From Gammaproteobacteria bacterium (lineage in GTDB: Bacteria > Pseudomonadota > Gammaproteobacteria > Xanthomonadales > SZUA-36), in the NCBI GenBank assembly GCA_030428105.1, contig JAUIBE010000032.1, positions 1 to 32,828 on the forward strand: a stretch of DNA of 32,828 nucleotides, in the 5' to 3' direction. The position numbers and the translations under genes are program-made. Below are positions 1-7,968 of this stretch, in pieces (positions within the stretch are counted from its first letter, which is position 1; each line of letters begins with the position of its first letter). Below the pieces are notes generated by a model, which worked only from the letters and a program-made list of their open reading frames with translations, had not been told where the DNA came from and did no database searches.

Positions 1-2686
1 CCTGGGTTGGCAGTGAGAATTCAGGGTTCTCGTCGATCCATTCCTTGTTGACGATGACCTCGACTGGCAACAACTTGTTCTCGATGTCGCAGGCATAGGT
101 TCCGGTCTGGATGTCGCTGTAGTAGCACCCTGCGTTGTCATCGGTGAGGTCGCCGTACAGGGCGTCGTCTTCAGCGCTGGCTTCATACGAGGCCTGGTAG
201 CCCGCCGGGACGGGGTCTTCGAAGATTTCGCAATCCAGCGTGCCAACCTCGAAGTCCTGGACGATGAAGCTGATCTGGTCAAACGGAGCGCCGAATTCGG
301 ACACCAGCGCTTCCTGCATCAACGGCAGGCCGGTGTTGCATTCGATTACCACGCGAACCTCGGCCGGGTTGTCATCAGAGAAGTCCTTGGTGACCTCGAA
401 GGTTGCGGCGATTGGTGCGTTGACGAACGCGCAATCGAAGTTGTCCTCGTGCGCCACGCCGTCCACATCGCAATCCGCCGATGCCGAGACCTGGAAGTAC
501 TCCGGCGGCAGGCCGCTTTCGGTCACTTCACAGGTGGTGTTTCCGAACGGCCCCATCAGGAAGCCTTCCACCGTCAGGTCGGCCGGATTGCCTTCAGAGA
601 CCGTGGCGGGTGGTGTCACCACCGTGCCGGATGAGCAGCTGAGGGTGGCGGTGACGGAAGCTCCGGAATCATCCAGGAAGTCCTTGCTCACCGTCCAGGT
701 GGCCGTGGTGGGCAGCACCGTGGTGGTTGCCGTGGCGGAATCATCACCCGGGTTGATGATGACCTCGCCGCCACCCGAGCCGGTAACGGCCGCGGTGTTG
801 GAAATAGCGTCATCACCCAGCGGCGCATTGGGGCCGACAGTAGCCGTCAGGGTCAGGGTCTCGCTGGCGCCGCTGGGCAGGTCGACCACCCAGTTGGTGT
901 TGTCGTACGTTCCGGCGCTGGCCACGTGGCTGTCCACGGTTACGCCCGCGGGCAGTGAAGCGGCCGGGTCGTTGATGACTACAGCATCGCCATCGGACGG
1001 GCCGTTGTTGGTGACCGTCACCACGTATTCCAGGCCACCGGCTTCAAAACCTGCAACCACAGGGTCCGGGTTATCGGTCTTGGTGACCACGAGATCAATC
1101 TCGCGGCCGACCGATGTGGCAATGGAAGTGCTGTTGTTGCTGGGGTCGGTTTCCGTTTCGGCACTGGATTCAATGGTTGCGGTGCTGACAATGGTGTCCG
1201 TGCCTGTCGATACGGATGGGCCCACGTTGAATGTCAGCGTGAGAGTAACGGAAGCGCCAGCGGGCAATCCGCCGGTGATCAGTTGAAAGGCGCAGAGACT
1301 CGGCCCCTCACCGGCTACCAGTTCTGCACCTTCAAACTCCGACAGTTCAATGACACAGGTCACACCCGCAGGTGCAACGGCCGACCCGGAGGCATTGAAG
1401 CTGCCGCTGCTGGGTCCGTTGTTGGTTATGGTGATGGTGTGCACCAGGTTGTCCGGGCCTGAGCCTGCGATGACCGGTTCGATCGACTCCATGCTGCTCG
1501 CCTCGAGATCCACTTCGCGAACCACGATGGTGCCTTCAGTGGCAGAGTCATTGCCAGGCGTTGGATCCGGGGTGTCCGAGGTGACCGAAACGCTGTTGCT
1601 CAGCGTTACGCCGCCGAGCAGGTCCGGATCAACCGCAACCTCGATGGTGTACTGCGCGCTGCCACCAGAGGGGATGGTGCCCAGGGTGCAGGCCGGTACG
1701 GCGACCGGGTCTTCAGCGCAGCCGGAAGTTGCTACCAGGCTTAGCCCCAGGGGCAGTGTGTCTGTGGCAACCACGTTGGTTGCGTCTGCCGGCCCGGCAT
1801 TGGATACCGTTACCGTGTACGTCAGGTTGGCGCCGGCCGCAACCGGGTCGACGCTGTCCGTTTTGGTAACCGAAAGGTCGGCGCCGGAGAAGTTATTCAG
1901 GAAGGTGCACAGGACTTCATCGCCCTCACCGAGATCTACCGAAAGCGTGGTGTCGCCCGGAGTGAAGGTGCCGAATGTCGAAGTGCCATCCTCCGAGGTG
2001 CAGGAAATGTCATCAAGGGTCCAGCCAGAAGGAATACTGGGTTCCCTGACGGTGTAGCTGCCGGCAGGCAGCACGCATTCGACGTTTGAGCCGGCCGTGA
2101 CGGTAGAGCTGGTGCATATAGTTCCCAGGCCCACCATGGTGAGATCAAGCGTGAAGTTCTGGTTGGGGGCGGAAGGGTTACCCTGGTCGACGGCCTTTTG
2201 CAGCAGGATCGTGCCCTGTTCAGCGTCGTCGTTGAGAATGGTGCCGATGGCGGTTGAAACATCAACGAAGAAACTGGGGCTACCGACCGAGGTGTTGGTG
2301 ATCTCGAACTCAAGGGTTTCATCCGGTTCAAAGACGGTGTCACCGAGAACCTGCACAGTGAGGTTGTAGTCGGTGGGGCCAGAGGGGCTTGAGCAGACGT
2401 CTACGATTCCCGGTGCGGGGTTGCCCGGCGTCACGTCCACGTAATCGTTGTCGGCAGTGCTCGCCGTAACATCGTTCAAGCCCCAGCTCACCTGCGTATT
2501 CGTTCCCATGTTGCACTCGGCCGACATCACAAACGTCATGGTCGTGAAGCCAAAGTTGCCTTCCAGCACCGTGGGGCTGCTGATGGCGACGATCCGGTCG
2601 GGTCCACCGGCCAGGGCAGGGCTGGCGGCGGTAAGAAACAGAAGGGACAAGACAATAGAACACGCACCAAAGCGCAGCTTGGACAT
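1..2686 (-). CDS. Large secreted Calx-beta/DUF11 repeat surface protein, C-terminus cut by window edge
   Basis: Open from ATG at 2686 to base 1 with no stop (895 codons plus one base). The start is supported by AGGAG eight bases upstream. Residues 1-26 are a signal peptide ending in PALA. Residues about 30-155 look like a Calx-beta domain (FEPDETLEFEIT, then GTILNDD). A prealbumin-like beta domain follows at about 158-265. Three DUF11 repeats lie near 267-380, 391-515 and 528-648, each opening with a DLxVTKTD-like strand or a variant and ending near PxxNDS. From about 660 come prealbumin-like repeats (TVSKDF, VTKDF, VNKEW). DUF11 proteins are usually large extracellular or outer-surface proteins, so adhesion or a matrix role is inferred only. 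The missing end probably carries a sorting signal like that of the paralogous gene at the right edge. Confidence 0.85.
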   Translation of the reverse strand, partial: MSKLRFGACSIVLSLLFLTAASPALAGGPDRIVAISSPTVLEGNFGFTTMTFVMSAECNMGTNTQVSWGLNDVTASTADNDYVDVTPGNPAPGIVDVCSSPSGPTDYNLTVQVLGDTVFEPDETLEFEITNTSVGSPSFFVDVSTAIGTILNDDAEQGTILLQKAVDQGNPSAPNQNFTLDLTMVGLGTICTSSTVTAGSNVECVLPAGSYTVREPSIPSGWTLDDISCTSEDGTSTFGTFTPGDTTLSVDLGEGDEVLCTFLNNFSGADLSVTKTDSVDPVAAGANLTYTVTVSNAGPADATNVVATDTLPLGLSLVATSGCAEDPVAVPACTLGTIPSGGSAQYTIEVAVDPDLLGGVTLSNSVSVTSDTPDPTPGNDSATEGTIVVREVDLEASSMESIEPVIAGSGPDNLVHTITITNNGPSSGSFNASGSAVAPAGVTCVIELSEFEGAELVAGEGPSLCAFQLITGGLPAGASVTLTLTFNVGPSVSTGTDTIVSTATIESSAETETDPSNNSTSIATSVGREIDLVVTKTDNPDPVVAGFEAGGLEYVVTVTNNGPSDGDAVVINDPAASLPAGVTVDSHVASAGTYDNTNWVVDLPSGASETLTLTATVGPNAPLGDDAISNTAAVTGSGGGEVIINPGDDSATATTTVLPTTATWTVSKDFLDDSGASVTATLSCSSGTVVTPPATVSEGNPADLTVEGFLMGPFGNTTCEVTESGLPPEYFQVSASADCDVDGVAHEDNFDCAFVNAPIAATFEVTKDFSDDNPAEVRVVIECNTGLPLMQEALVSEFGAPFDQISFIVQDFEVGTLDCEIFEDPVPAGYQASYEASAEDDALYGDLTDDNAGCYYSDIQTGTYACDIENKLLPVEVIVNKEWIDENPEFSLPTQ

Positions 2687-2763
2687 GACACACACTCCTA
2701 AAAGCTCAGGTTTTTCGACGTTTTTGTTCAGAGACCCTTTAAGAGCGAATCCCCTTGACGGCG

Positions 2764-2781
2764 TGCAGTATAACAAGCCAC
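2764..2781 (-). promoter_or_regulatory. Candidate promoter -10 region for the DUF11 gene
   Basis: On the minus strand TATACT (2767-2772) sits about 80 bases before the ATG at 2686. The surrounding GTGGCTT-GT-TATACTGCA is nearly the same as the sequence upstream of the sensor-phosphatase gene at 32266-32280. No convincing -35 box was found at normal spacing. Confidence 0.35.
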
Positions 2782-2820
2782 GCCGGTTCGTTCTGTTTCA
2801 CGCCTGTTACGCGCTTGCTT

Positions 2821-3847
2821 CTACTCAAAACCACTGCGGAAGATCGAGGTATCGATCTCGTCAACGGTCCAGTTGAAGGTTTGCCCGGTGGATTCGTTTT
2901 CCGGGTCGTAGACCAGGATGAGCACGGGATAAAAGCCCTCGGCGCCCAGCTCGATGGTGCCGCTGATAACGCCGCTGTCCTCGTCTATCACCAGGCCAGC
3001 GGGCAGGTTTCCGGCTTCAAACCGCAACGGGTCGCCGTCCGGCTCTTCGAAGTGCGGTGACACGTCGAAATTCACGCTGTCGCCTTCCTCGTTGGTCTGG
3101 TCAGGGATTTCAATGATGGAAACCGGCGGCGACGTAGGCGCGCGCCCCGTCGATGGTGATCTGCCCGGCGCCAACCGATGCGGCGTGGTTACCCACCACG
3201 CTGGGGCTGGCCGGGTTGCTGATATCCACAATCTGCACGCCATCGTCGCTCTGCCCCAGGTAGGCGTAGTTGCCGCGCAGCGCAACATCGAACACGAAAT
3301 CAGATACCGTGCCGCCCGAGTTGGCGACGAAGGTCGGCGTGTCGGGATCACTGATGTCGAGCACGGTCAGGCCAACGGTGCGCACGGCGACAAAAAGGTG
3401 GTCGCCATCGAATGCCATGCCGGTGGGTTGCTGCAGGCCCGCCCAGGCGTAAGTCCCACGCTTGGCCGGCATGCTGCGATTGCTGATGTCCACCAGCGTG
3501 ACATTGTCGAACCAGTCGGAAACCGAGGCCATGGAGCCATCGGCGGAAACGGAAACGCTGGTGACCTGGTGATCCACGGTTACGCGCCCGAGTTCCACTG
3601 GCGTTGCTGGTGTTTCGATGTCGAACACCACCAGCTCTGCTCCGGCGCCTACCAGCAGCAGTTCCTCGCCAACATCGCTCCAGTACTCGAGGTCGGATGG
3701 CGGGCCGGCGCCCCACAGCCCTTCGCCAACCACGCAGCCCAGGGGTTCATCCTCAGCAACCGCAACCGGGGTGTAAGCAGTAGCTGATCCAAAAACCAGG
3801 CAGCCAAGCAAGGAAAGGAAAAATGATTTGTGGTTAGCAGACGACAT
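2821..3847 (-). pseudogene. LVIVD-repeat beta-propeller protein with putative Ig domain, frameshifted
   Basis: Two adjoining frames together look like one gene. The first runs from ATG 3847 (AAGGGAG just upstream) to a stop at 3110. It encodes a signal peptide and LVIVD-type propeller repeats (VVFDIETPATP, TLVDISN, TVLDISDPDTP, QIVDISNPASP) up to YVAAGF. From about 3145 the next frame, with no start of its own, continues to a stop at 2821. It encodes a putative Ig (He_PIG-like) domain with IPDQTNEEGD, EEPDGDPLRF and DSGVISGTIE. It ends in IFRSGFE, a tail resembling C-termini of other secreted gammaproteobacterial proteins. Going from the first frame to the second needs one base skipped (or two lost) around 3118-3145. 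The last propeller blade also looks cut short, so a small deletion is as likely as a read error. The intact protein would be exported; its function is unknown. Confidence 0.6.
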
Positions 3848-3967
3848 GTGGACTCCCTTGATGCGCGGCACAATTGATAGAGTGGCCGGGCCGCTCCCTC
3901 GCGGCGTGTACAGTTTAGCGTGTGGAGCTTAAATTTTGGTGTCAGTAGCAGATGGAGCCGACAAGTA

Positions 3968-4189
3968 ATGAGTGAAGGTGCAATTTCCGCGGAAAGGCTG
4001 GAAGAACTGGAAAGCCGCCTGGCGTTCCAGGACGACCTGGTTGAGCGACTGAACGAGGTGGTGGCGCGCCAGGATCGGCTGATTGCGGACCTGCAAGCGC
4101 GCCTGGCCAACCTGGAGCTGCGCATCGAAAACCTCGCCGATGCCGCGGCCGCCGGGGGCGGTGGCCACGAGGTGCCGCCCCACTACTGA
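3968..4189 (+). CDS. slyX: SlyX family coiled-coil protein
   Basis: This is a 73-residue cytoplasmic protein. Almost the whole chain is one amphipathic coiled coil (RLEELESRLAFQDDLVERLN, then RQDRLIADLQARL), and it ends in PPHY. Length, heptads and the PPHY tail match SlyX, a small conserved proteobacterial protein of unclear function first linked to phiX174 lysis in E. coli. ATG 3968 was chosen because the similarity starts there and GGAG lies about 11 bases upstream. An earlier in-frame ATG at 3920 would add 16 unrelated residues. The gene is divergent from the LVIVD gene and converges with the lipoprotein gene 23 bases beyond its stop. Confidence 0.88.
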   Translation: MSEGAISAERLEELESRLAFQDDLVERLNEVVARQDRLIADLQARLANLELRIENLADAAAAGGGGHEVPPHY

Positions 4190-4195
4190 GCAGAG

Positions 4196-4208
4196 ACCCG
4201 CGCCGGGT
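4196..4208. terminator. Weak hairpin between convergent genes
   Basis: ACCCG-CGC-CGGGT forms a five-base-pair stem in the 23-base gap between slyX and the convergent lipoprotein gene. No T-run follows on either strand, so terminator activity is only a guess from position. Confidence 0.22.
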
Positions 4209-4212
4209 TGCC

Positions 4213-5469
4213 TTACTGACCCGGTGCGCGTGTCACTGGCGTGGTCGGCCGCCCAACCTTCAGGGGCATTTCGCAGGTACCCTTGCATGTTCCAGGCACA
4301 ATGACATCGATGGCGCCGGTGGTTTCCTCGTCGGATGCGATTGCGAAGCTGCCTGCAGTGGCGCCCTGGTGCAGGCCTTCAATTTTACGGCCGGAAAACT
4401 CAAAAGCGGTTGTTGAGCGGGTGGCCGGCGCGCGCATCAGATCGGCGCAATTTCCCTGGTCACAGAGCTTGTAGATGGTCGAGCAAAAATAGCTCGTACC
4501 GCTGGACTTGTGCGCTGCCTGGTTCGCAATCTCTCCTTCGAATACCGAAGCTGCCCAGACGGCCCCTTCGGTGCGATACAGGTCTGAAATATCGCGCCAT
4601 TCGCCGTTGATGACTTCGGAGCCTTCGGGCACGCTGCACTTCGGTGCTTCGATCTCGGTGTAGCCGGGCTGGCCGGTCTCGACTCGGCCCGCGTCAAAGT
4701 CGACAATCACGTTGAGCAGGCCGCCGTTGTATCCACCGGCTTGCTGCTTTTCGACCACCTCATGACGCCCGCGGCTGGCAAGCGTTACCGCGTAACGGTT
4801 TTCGCCAAGCGCATCGCACAGCATGCCTTCAACCTCGAAGCCGGCGGGCACGCCCTTTGCGTGGATGACATGGTCGTGGTAGCTGACCGGCTGGCCGACC
4901 ATCTCCGCCTTCCACGCTCCGCCACGGTGGGTAAGTGCCAGTTTGAATATTCTCCGGCTGGTTGCCGGTTCATAGCCGCCACTTTCCACGGCCAGCAATT
5001 CAAGCCGGTCGCTGCGCCCGGCGCCCTTGTGCGGAGCGTGTGTCTCCAGCAAGCAGAACGCCTCCAGGTCATGCGGAAGGGCCGAGGCGGGCGTCTTGTC
5101 GGCCTTTAGCGCGACCTCTGTGCCAGTGAGCGAGCCGTTTGCGCTGGTTACGAAGCCGAAATACTGGTTGGTGAGCGACCACTCCGCGGCCAGGCAGGTT
5201 TTGGTATCACGAAGGTACAACCATTGCCTTTCGCCAGTCTTGATGATGCCGCTATAGGCAATGTCGCCGAATGGCCCTGCTGGCGGCGGGCTGCACGACT
5301 GGGGCGTGGTCGAAGGCGCCCTGAATGTCGTGGCTGGTGAGTTGTCCGTGTTGGCAAGCGGGTCGCGTGGCGGTTCGCTTCTTGGCTGGTGCCTGGGTGT
5401 GGTGCCACATCCAACCACGATCGTCACAAAGACGCATGCGCAGACTGCGCGCAAGTACCGTTTTGTCAT
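4213..5469 (-). CDS. Predicted lipoprotein of unknown function
   Basis: It encodes 418 residues from ATG 5469, with GGGAG upstream. An in-frame ATG at 5589 would add 40 residues and hide the signal peptide. The N-terminus has a KR-rich start, a hydrophobic stretch (VCACVFVTIVVGC) and a lipobox IVVG-C, so a mature lipid-anchored protein starting at Cys is expected. A Pro/Thr/Ser-rich linker follows (about residues 25-60), then a globular part with many cysteines and no motif I recognise. The C-terminal region has CGTCKGTCEM-like cysteine spacing (read as PGTCKGTCEM), suggesting disulfides and a periplasmic location. It lies 64 bases downstream of the S74 gene on the same strand and may be co-transcribed with it. 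No function can be assigned. Confidence 0.75.
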   Translation of the reverse strand: MTKRYLRAVCACVFVTIVVGCGTTPRHQPRSEPPRDPLANTDNSPATTFRAPSTTPQSCSPPPAGPFGDIAYSGIIKTGERQWLYLRDTKTCLAAEWSLTNQYFGFVTSANGSLTGTEVALKADKTPASALPHDLEAFCLLETHAPHKGAGRSDRLELLAVESGGYEPATSRRIFKLALTHRGGAWKAEMVGQPVSYHDHVIHAKGVPAGFEVEGMLCDALGENRYAVTLASRGRHEVVEKQQAGGYNGGLLNVIVDFDAGRVETGQPGYTEIEAPKCSVPEGSEVINGEWRDISDLYRTEGAVWAASVFEGEIANQAAHKSSGTSYFCSTIYKLCDQGNCADLMRAPATRSTTAFEFSGRKIEGLHQGATAGSFAIASDEETTGAIDVIVPGTCKGTCEMPLKVGRPTTPVTRAPGQ

Positions 5470-5533
5470 CCATAGCTCCCACTGCCTGCCGGGAAAAAAT
5501 TCCTGGCTGTATTTTAACGGCCTGTTTACCGTT

Positions 5534-7192
5534 TTATTTGGCGTCGGGGAGCTTGTTGCTGCTTGCGGGTGTCGTCTCCAGGTGTCCAAGCACCGCCTCT
5601 AGGCGGGTTGCCAGCAACTCCAGCCTACGCTCCAGCTGGCTGTTCTGGGCTTCCAGCGCCTGGTTGCGGGTGTGCAGTTCGCGCAGGGCTTCAACGGTGA
5701 TGGCCTCGAAGCCGCGGAAGGTGAGCGCCTTGTAGCCATCATTGCGCTCATCCACCCAGTCGGGGAACACCGCCTCCACTTCCTGGGCCACCATGCCCAC
5801 ACGGCGACCCTCCAGTTCGTGGATGGCTTGCGGATCACGATATTCAAAGCTCACGCCGCGCAGCGCCAGCAATTGCTCAAGAGCACCTTCGAGCGTTTGA
5901 ATGTTCTCTTTCAGGCGAACGTCCGAGGCCACCGACCACGAACCACCGCCCGGTTTACCGGCCGAGCCGTTCACGTGCAAAAGGAAGTCGGCGTTGCTGC
6001 TACCGGTGGCTATGCCCACATTCCCACCGGGATTCACTGCTATACGGCTTTGGCCGTCGTGGTTTACATGCAGTATGTCATCAGTGCCATTCAGATAGAT
6101 CCAGCTATGAATGATGTTTCCAGTGGCAAAGCCGTAAAACGGCCGACCACCGGTATCGTCAGTATTCACGCTCATGCCGCCGTAGGCGTTGGAGTCGGTG
6201 TCGACGTGGACGGTGAACTGGTGATTGTTGTTGATGAACCCGGTGCCGCCGACGCGAACTTTTCCATCCACGTCAATGTGCAGGGCGTTCTGCCACTCGA
6301 TGGGGCCGGCTCCGGCCGGCGCGTTCATGATGTTGACCACGCCGGAAGGCTCAACCTGCTGCAGAAACGCGCCACCCAGCTCGTCGAACGGATGCCATTC
6401 GCCATTGAAAAACGTGTTCTTGGCGATGCTTGAGTATCCTGCTGGGCCCGCGTGCAGACCAATGGAGCTGAGCGGTACGCCGAGCGAGTCAACCAGTACG
6501 CCGAAGTTGTCACCCACCTGGTCGCGCACATGCACCTGAGCCTGCAGCGTCGGCGTATTCATGCCCAGGCCGATATGGCGATCCTGGTTGGCGTAAAACA
6601 CCGGCTGGAAGACGTCGTTGCGAATATTGAACCCGTCGTCAGCGCTTTGGCTGAACAGGTGCCATTTCAGCGTACCGTCCCGCGAAAAATTGATCCCCGC
6701 ATCCTCGTTTGCTCCGCCAGGTATGCCGTTAAGCCTGATAAAGGCCCCTGGGAAGCCCGGGCCATGGATATCGAGCCTGAGTTGCGGGTTGGTGGTGCCG
6801 AGGCCCACGTACTGGCTGTCGTTGACGAAGATGCCCCGTGTCTGGATGGCGTACGGCGCGCGGGTCAGCGGTTGGCGTGGATCGAGCGTGACCCCCTCGA
6901 CCGTAATTTCCAGCCAGCGTGGCGCCATCGAGAATGCCGACACCCCGAAATCCAGGTGAACGGTAAACACGCCCTCGGTGACGGTGACCAGTTCGGCGAT
7001 GGCGCCTCCGCCAATATCCGAGCCGGCCACCGCATCGGACCACAGCGAGAACTCCATGTTGTACATGCCATCGGCCGGCGCGCCGGTGTCATGAAGTTCT
7101 CCCTGGTAAGTGAACGTGGTGTTGGTAGGTTGGGCGTACACCACGGCGGACAGCAGCAGGCTGAGGGTCGACACGATCGCTCGGTGCATCAT
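5534..7192 (-). CDS. Secreted protein with C-terminal S74 intramolecular chaperone domain
   Basis: It encodes 552 residues, with AAGGA eight bases before ATG 7192. Residues 1-20 form a signal peptide ending VVYA. An N-terminal beta domain (FTYQGELHDTG onwards to about 110) is followed by a long Gly/Asn-rich beta region. From residue 423 comes SDVRLKENI, the opening of the peptidase S74 domain, with the Ser423/Lys428 pair used for self-cleavage in endosialidase and tailspike chaperones. VGMVAQEVEAVFPDWV and a C-terminal coiled coil (about 500-540) follow. In known members this domain trimerises the upstream beta-helix and then cuts itself off. Here it sits on an exported, non-phage-like protein, so a trimeric cell-surface fibre is inferred. 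There are no phage neighbours. The lipoprotein gene follows 64 bases downstream. Confidence 0.82.
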   Translation of the reverse strand: MMHRAIVSTLSLLLSAVVYAQPTNTTFTYQGELHDTGAPADGMYNMEFSLWSDAVAGSDIGGGAIAELVTVTEGVFTVHLDFGVSAFSMAPRWLEITVEGVTLDPRQPLTRAPYAIQTRGIFVNDSQYVGLGTTNPQLRLDIHGPGFPGAFIRLNGIPGGANEDAGINFSRDGTLKWHLFSQSADDGFNIRNDVFQPVFYANQDRHIGLGMNTPTLQAQVHVRDQVGDNFGVLVDSLGVPLSSIGLHAGPAGYSSIAKNTFFNGEWHPFDELGGAFLQQVEPSGVVNIMNAPAGAGPIEWQNALHIDVDGKVRVGGTGFINNNHQFTVHVDTDSNAYGGMSVNTDDTGGRPFYGFATGNIIHSWIYLNGTDDILHVNHDGQSRIAVNPGGNVGIATGSSNADFLLHVNGSAGKPGGGSWSVASDVRLKENIQTLEGALEQLLALRGVSFEYRDPQAIHELEGRRVGMVAQEVEAVFPDWVDERNDGYKALTFRGFEAITVEALRELHTRNQALEAQNSQLERRLELLATRLEAVLGHLETTPASSNKLPDAK

Positions 7193-7248
7193 GAGCCGAT
7201 TCCTTCTATGGCGAGAAGAGGGTATTCAAACTTTCTTCGTTACTCCTG

Positions 7249-7254
7249 AGTATA
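7249..7254 (-). promoter_or_regulatory. Candidate -10 box for the S74 gene
   Basis: TATACT on the minus strand lies 57 bases before ATG 7192, in the gap after the cytochrome gene. It is the same hexamer proposed upstream of the DUF11 and sensor-phosphatase genes. No clear -35 box was found. Confidence 0.28.
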
Positions 7255-7299
7255 GAAGACCATTTGAAAACTTCAGCCGGCCCGTACCCCGCCGTACGG

Positions 7300-7968
7300 C
7301 TACTTTTCAGCGGTTTCGCCCGGCGCCTCCAGTTCCAGCACCTCCTCGGCCACGATCGGGTCCGGCACCTTGTTACTTATCGCCGGAATGGACTGCAGGT
7401 AGGCAAACACTGCCTCCAGGTCGGCGTCGGTCAGGTTGCGGTACACCGGGATAGGCATGGGGGGCAGAATTTCACGTCCGCGGCCCAGCCGGCGGCCGGT
7501 TCGAATGGTGTCGACGAACTGTTGCATGGTCCATTTACCCAGCCCGGTTTCGGCATCGGGGGTGAGGTTGGCGGTATAGGTCACGCCCCAGGGGCCGGCG
7601 TGCGCGGTGGCGGTTCCGGAAACCACGATTTGCCACGGCCCGGCAGGCAAGACTGGCGGGGTAGGCATCAGCAGATCCTGGGGGTGCCCGGAAAGCGCCC
7701 GGCTCATATCCGGTTCCGGCCCGTTGGGCCCCATCATGAAGGGTGTATGGCAGTCATGGCAGCCGGAGGTGCTGACGATGTATTTCCCGCGCTCTACAAG
7801 ATCTAGCGCGACTGGCTCGCCACTGGTGGCTGCGCGGTGCGGGGCCATGACCGGCTCCTGTGCCAGGATCATCGGCGCGGCGAGCGTGGCAGGCAATGCA
7901 AGCGCCACCAGGGCAGCGGCCCAGGTTTGGGTTTTCATGGGTCGATTTCTCATGGTTCGAGGTTTCAT
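7300..7968 (-). CDS. Exported c-type cytochrome (single haem)
   Basis: It encodes 222 residues. ATG 7968 overlaps the stop of the upstream cytochrome gene (ATGA) and has GGAG eight bases before it. ATG 7953 and ATG 7938 are possible later starts with weaker sites. The signal peptide core is AAALVALALPATLAA. The haem site is CHDCH (Cys70, Cys73, His74), and the likely axial methionine is Met171 in LPPMP. The C-terminal part (LTDADLEAVFAYLQSIP) is the usual last helix of class I cytochromes c. It should carry electrons in the periplasm. The overlap with the diheme gene implies one operon and a shared redox role. Its electron donor and acceptor cannot be told from sequence. Confidence 0.85.
   Translation of the reverse strand: MKPRTMRNRPMKTQTWAAALVALALPATLAAPMILAQEPVMAPHRAATSGEPVALDLVERGKYIVSTSGCHDCHTPFMMGPNGPEPDMSRALSGHPQDLLMPTPPVLPAGPWQIVVSGTATAHAGPWGVTYTANLTPDAETGLGKWTMQQFVDTIRTGRRLGRGREILPPMPIPVYRNLTDADLEAVFAYLQSIPAISNKVPDPIVAEEVLELEAPGETAEK

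Noticed and set aside
240-2057. Long plus-strand reading frames opposite the DUF11 gene
   Set aside because: The Ser/Thr/Val-rich translations mirror the minus-strand gene, which has a signal peptide, a ribosome site and recognisable domains.
5534-7192. Prophage suggested by the S74 chaperone domain
   Set aside because: No capsid, terminase, integrase or lysis genes are nearby, and the protein has a signal peptide.
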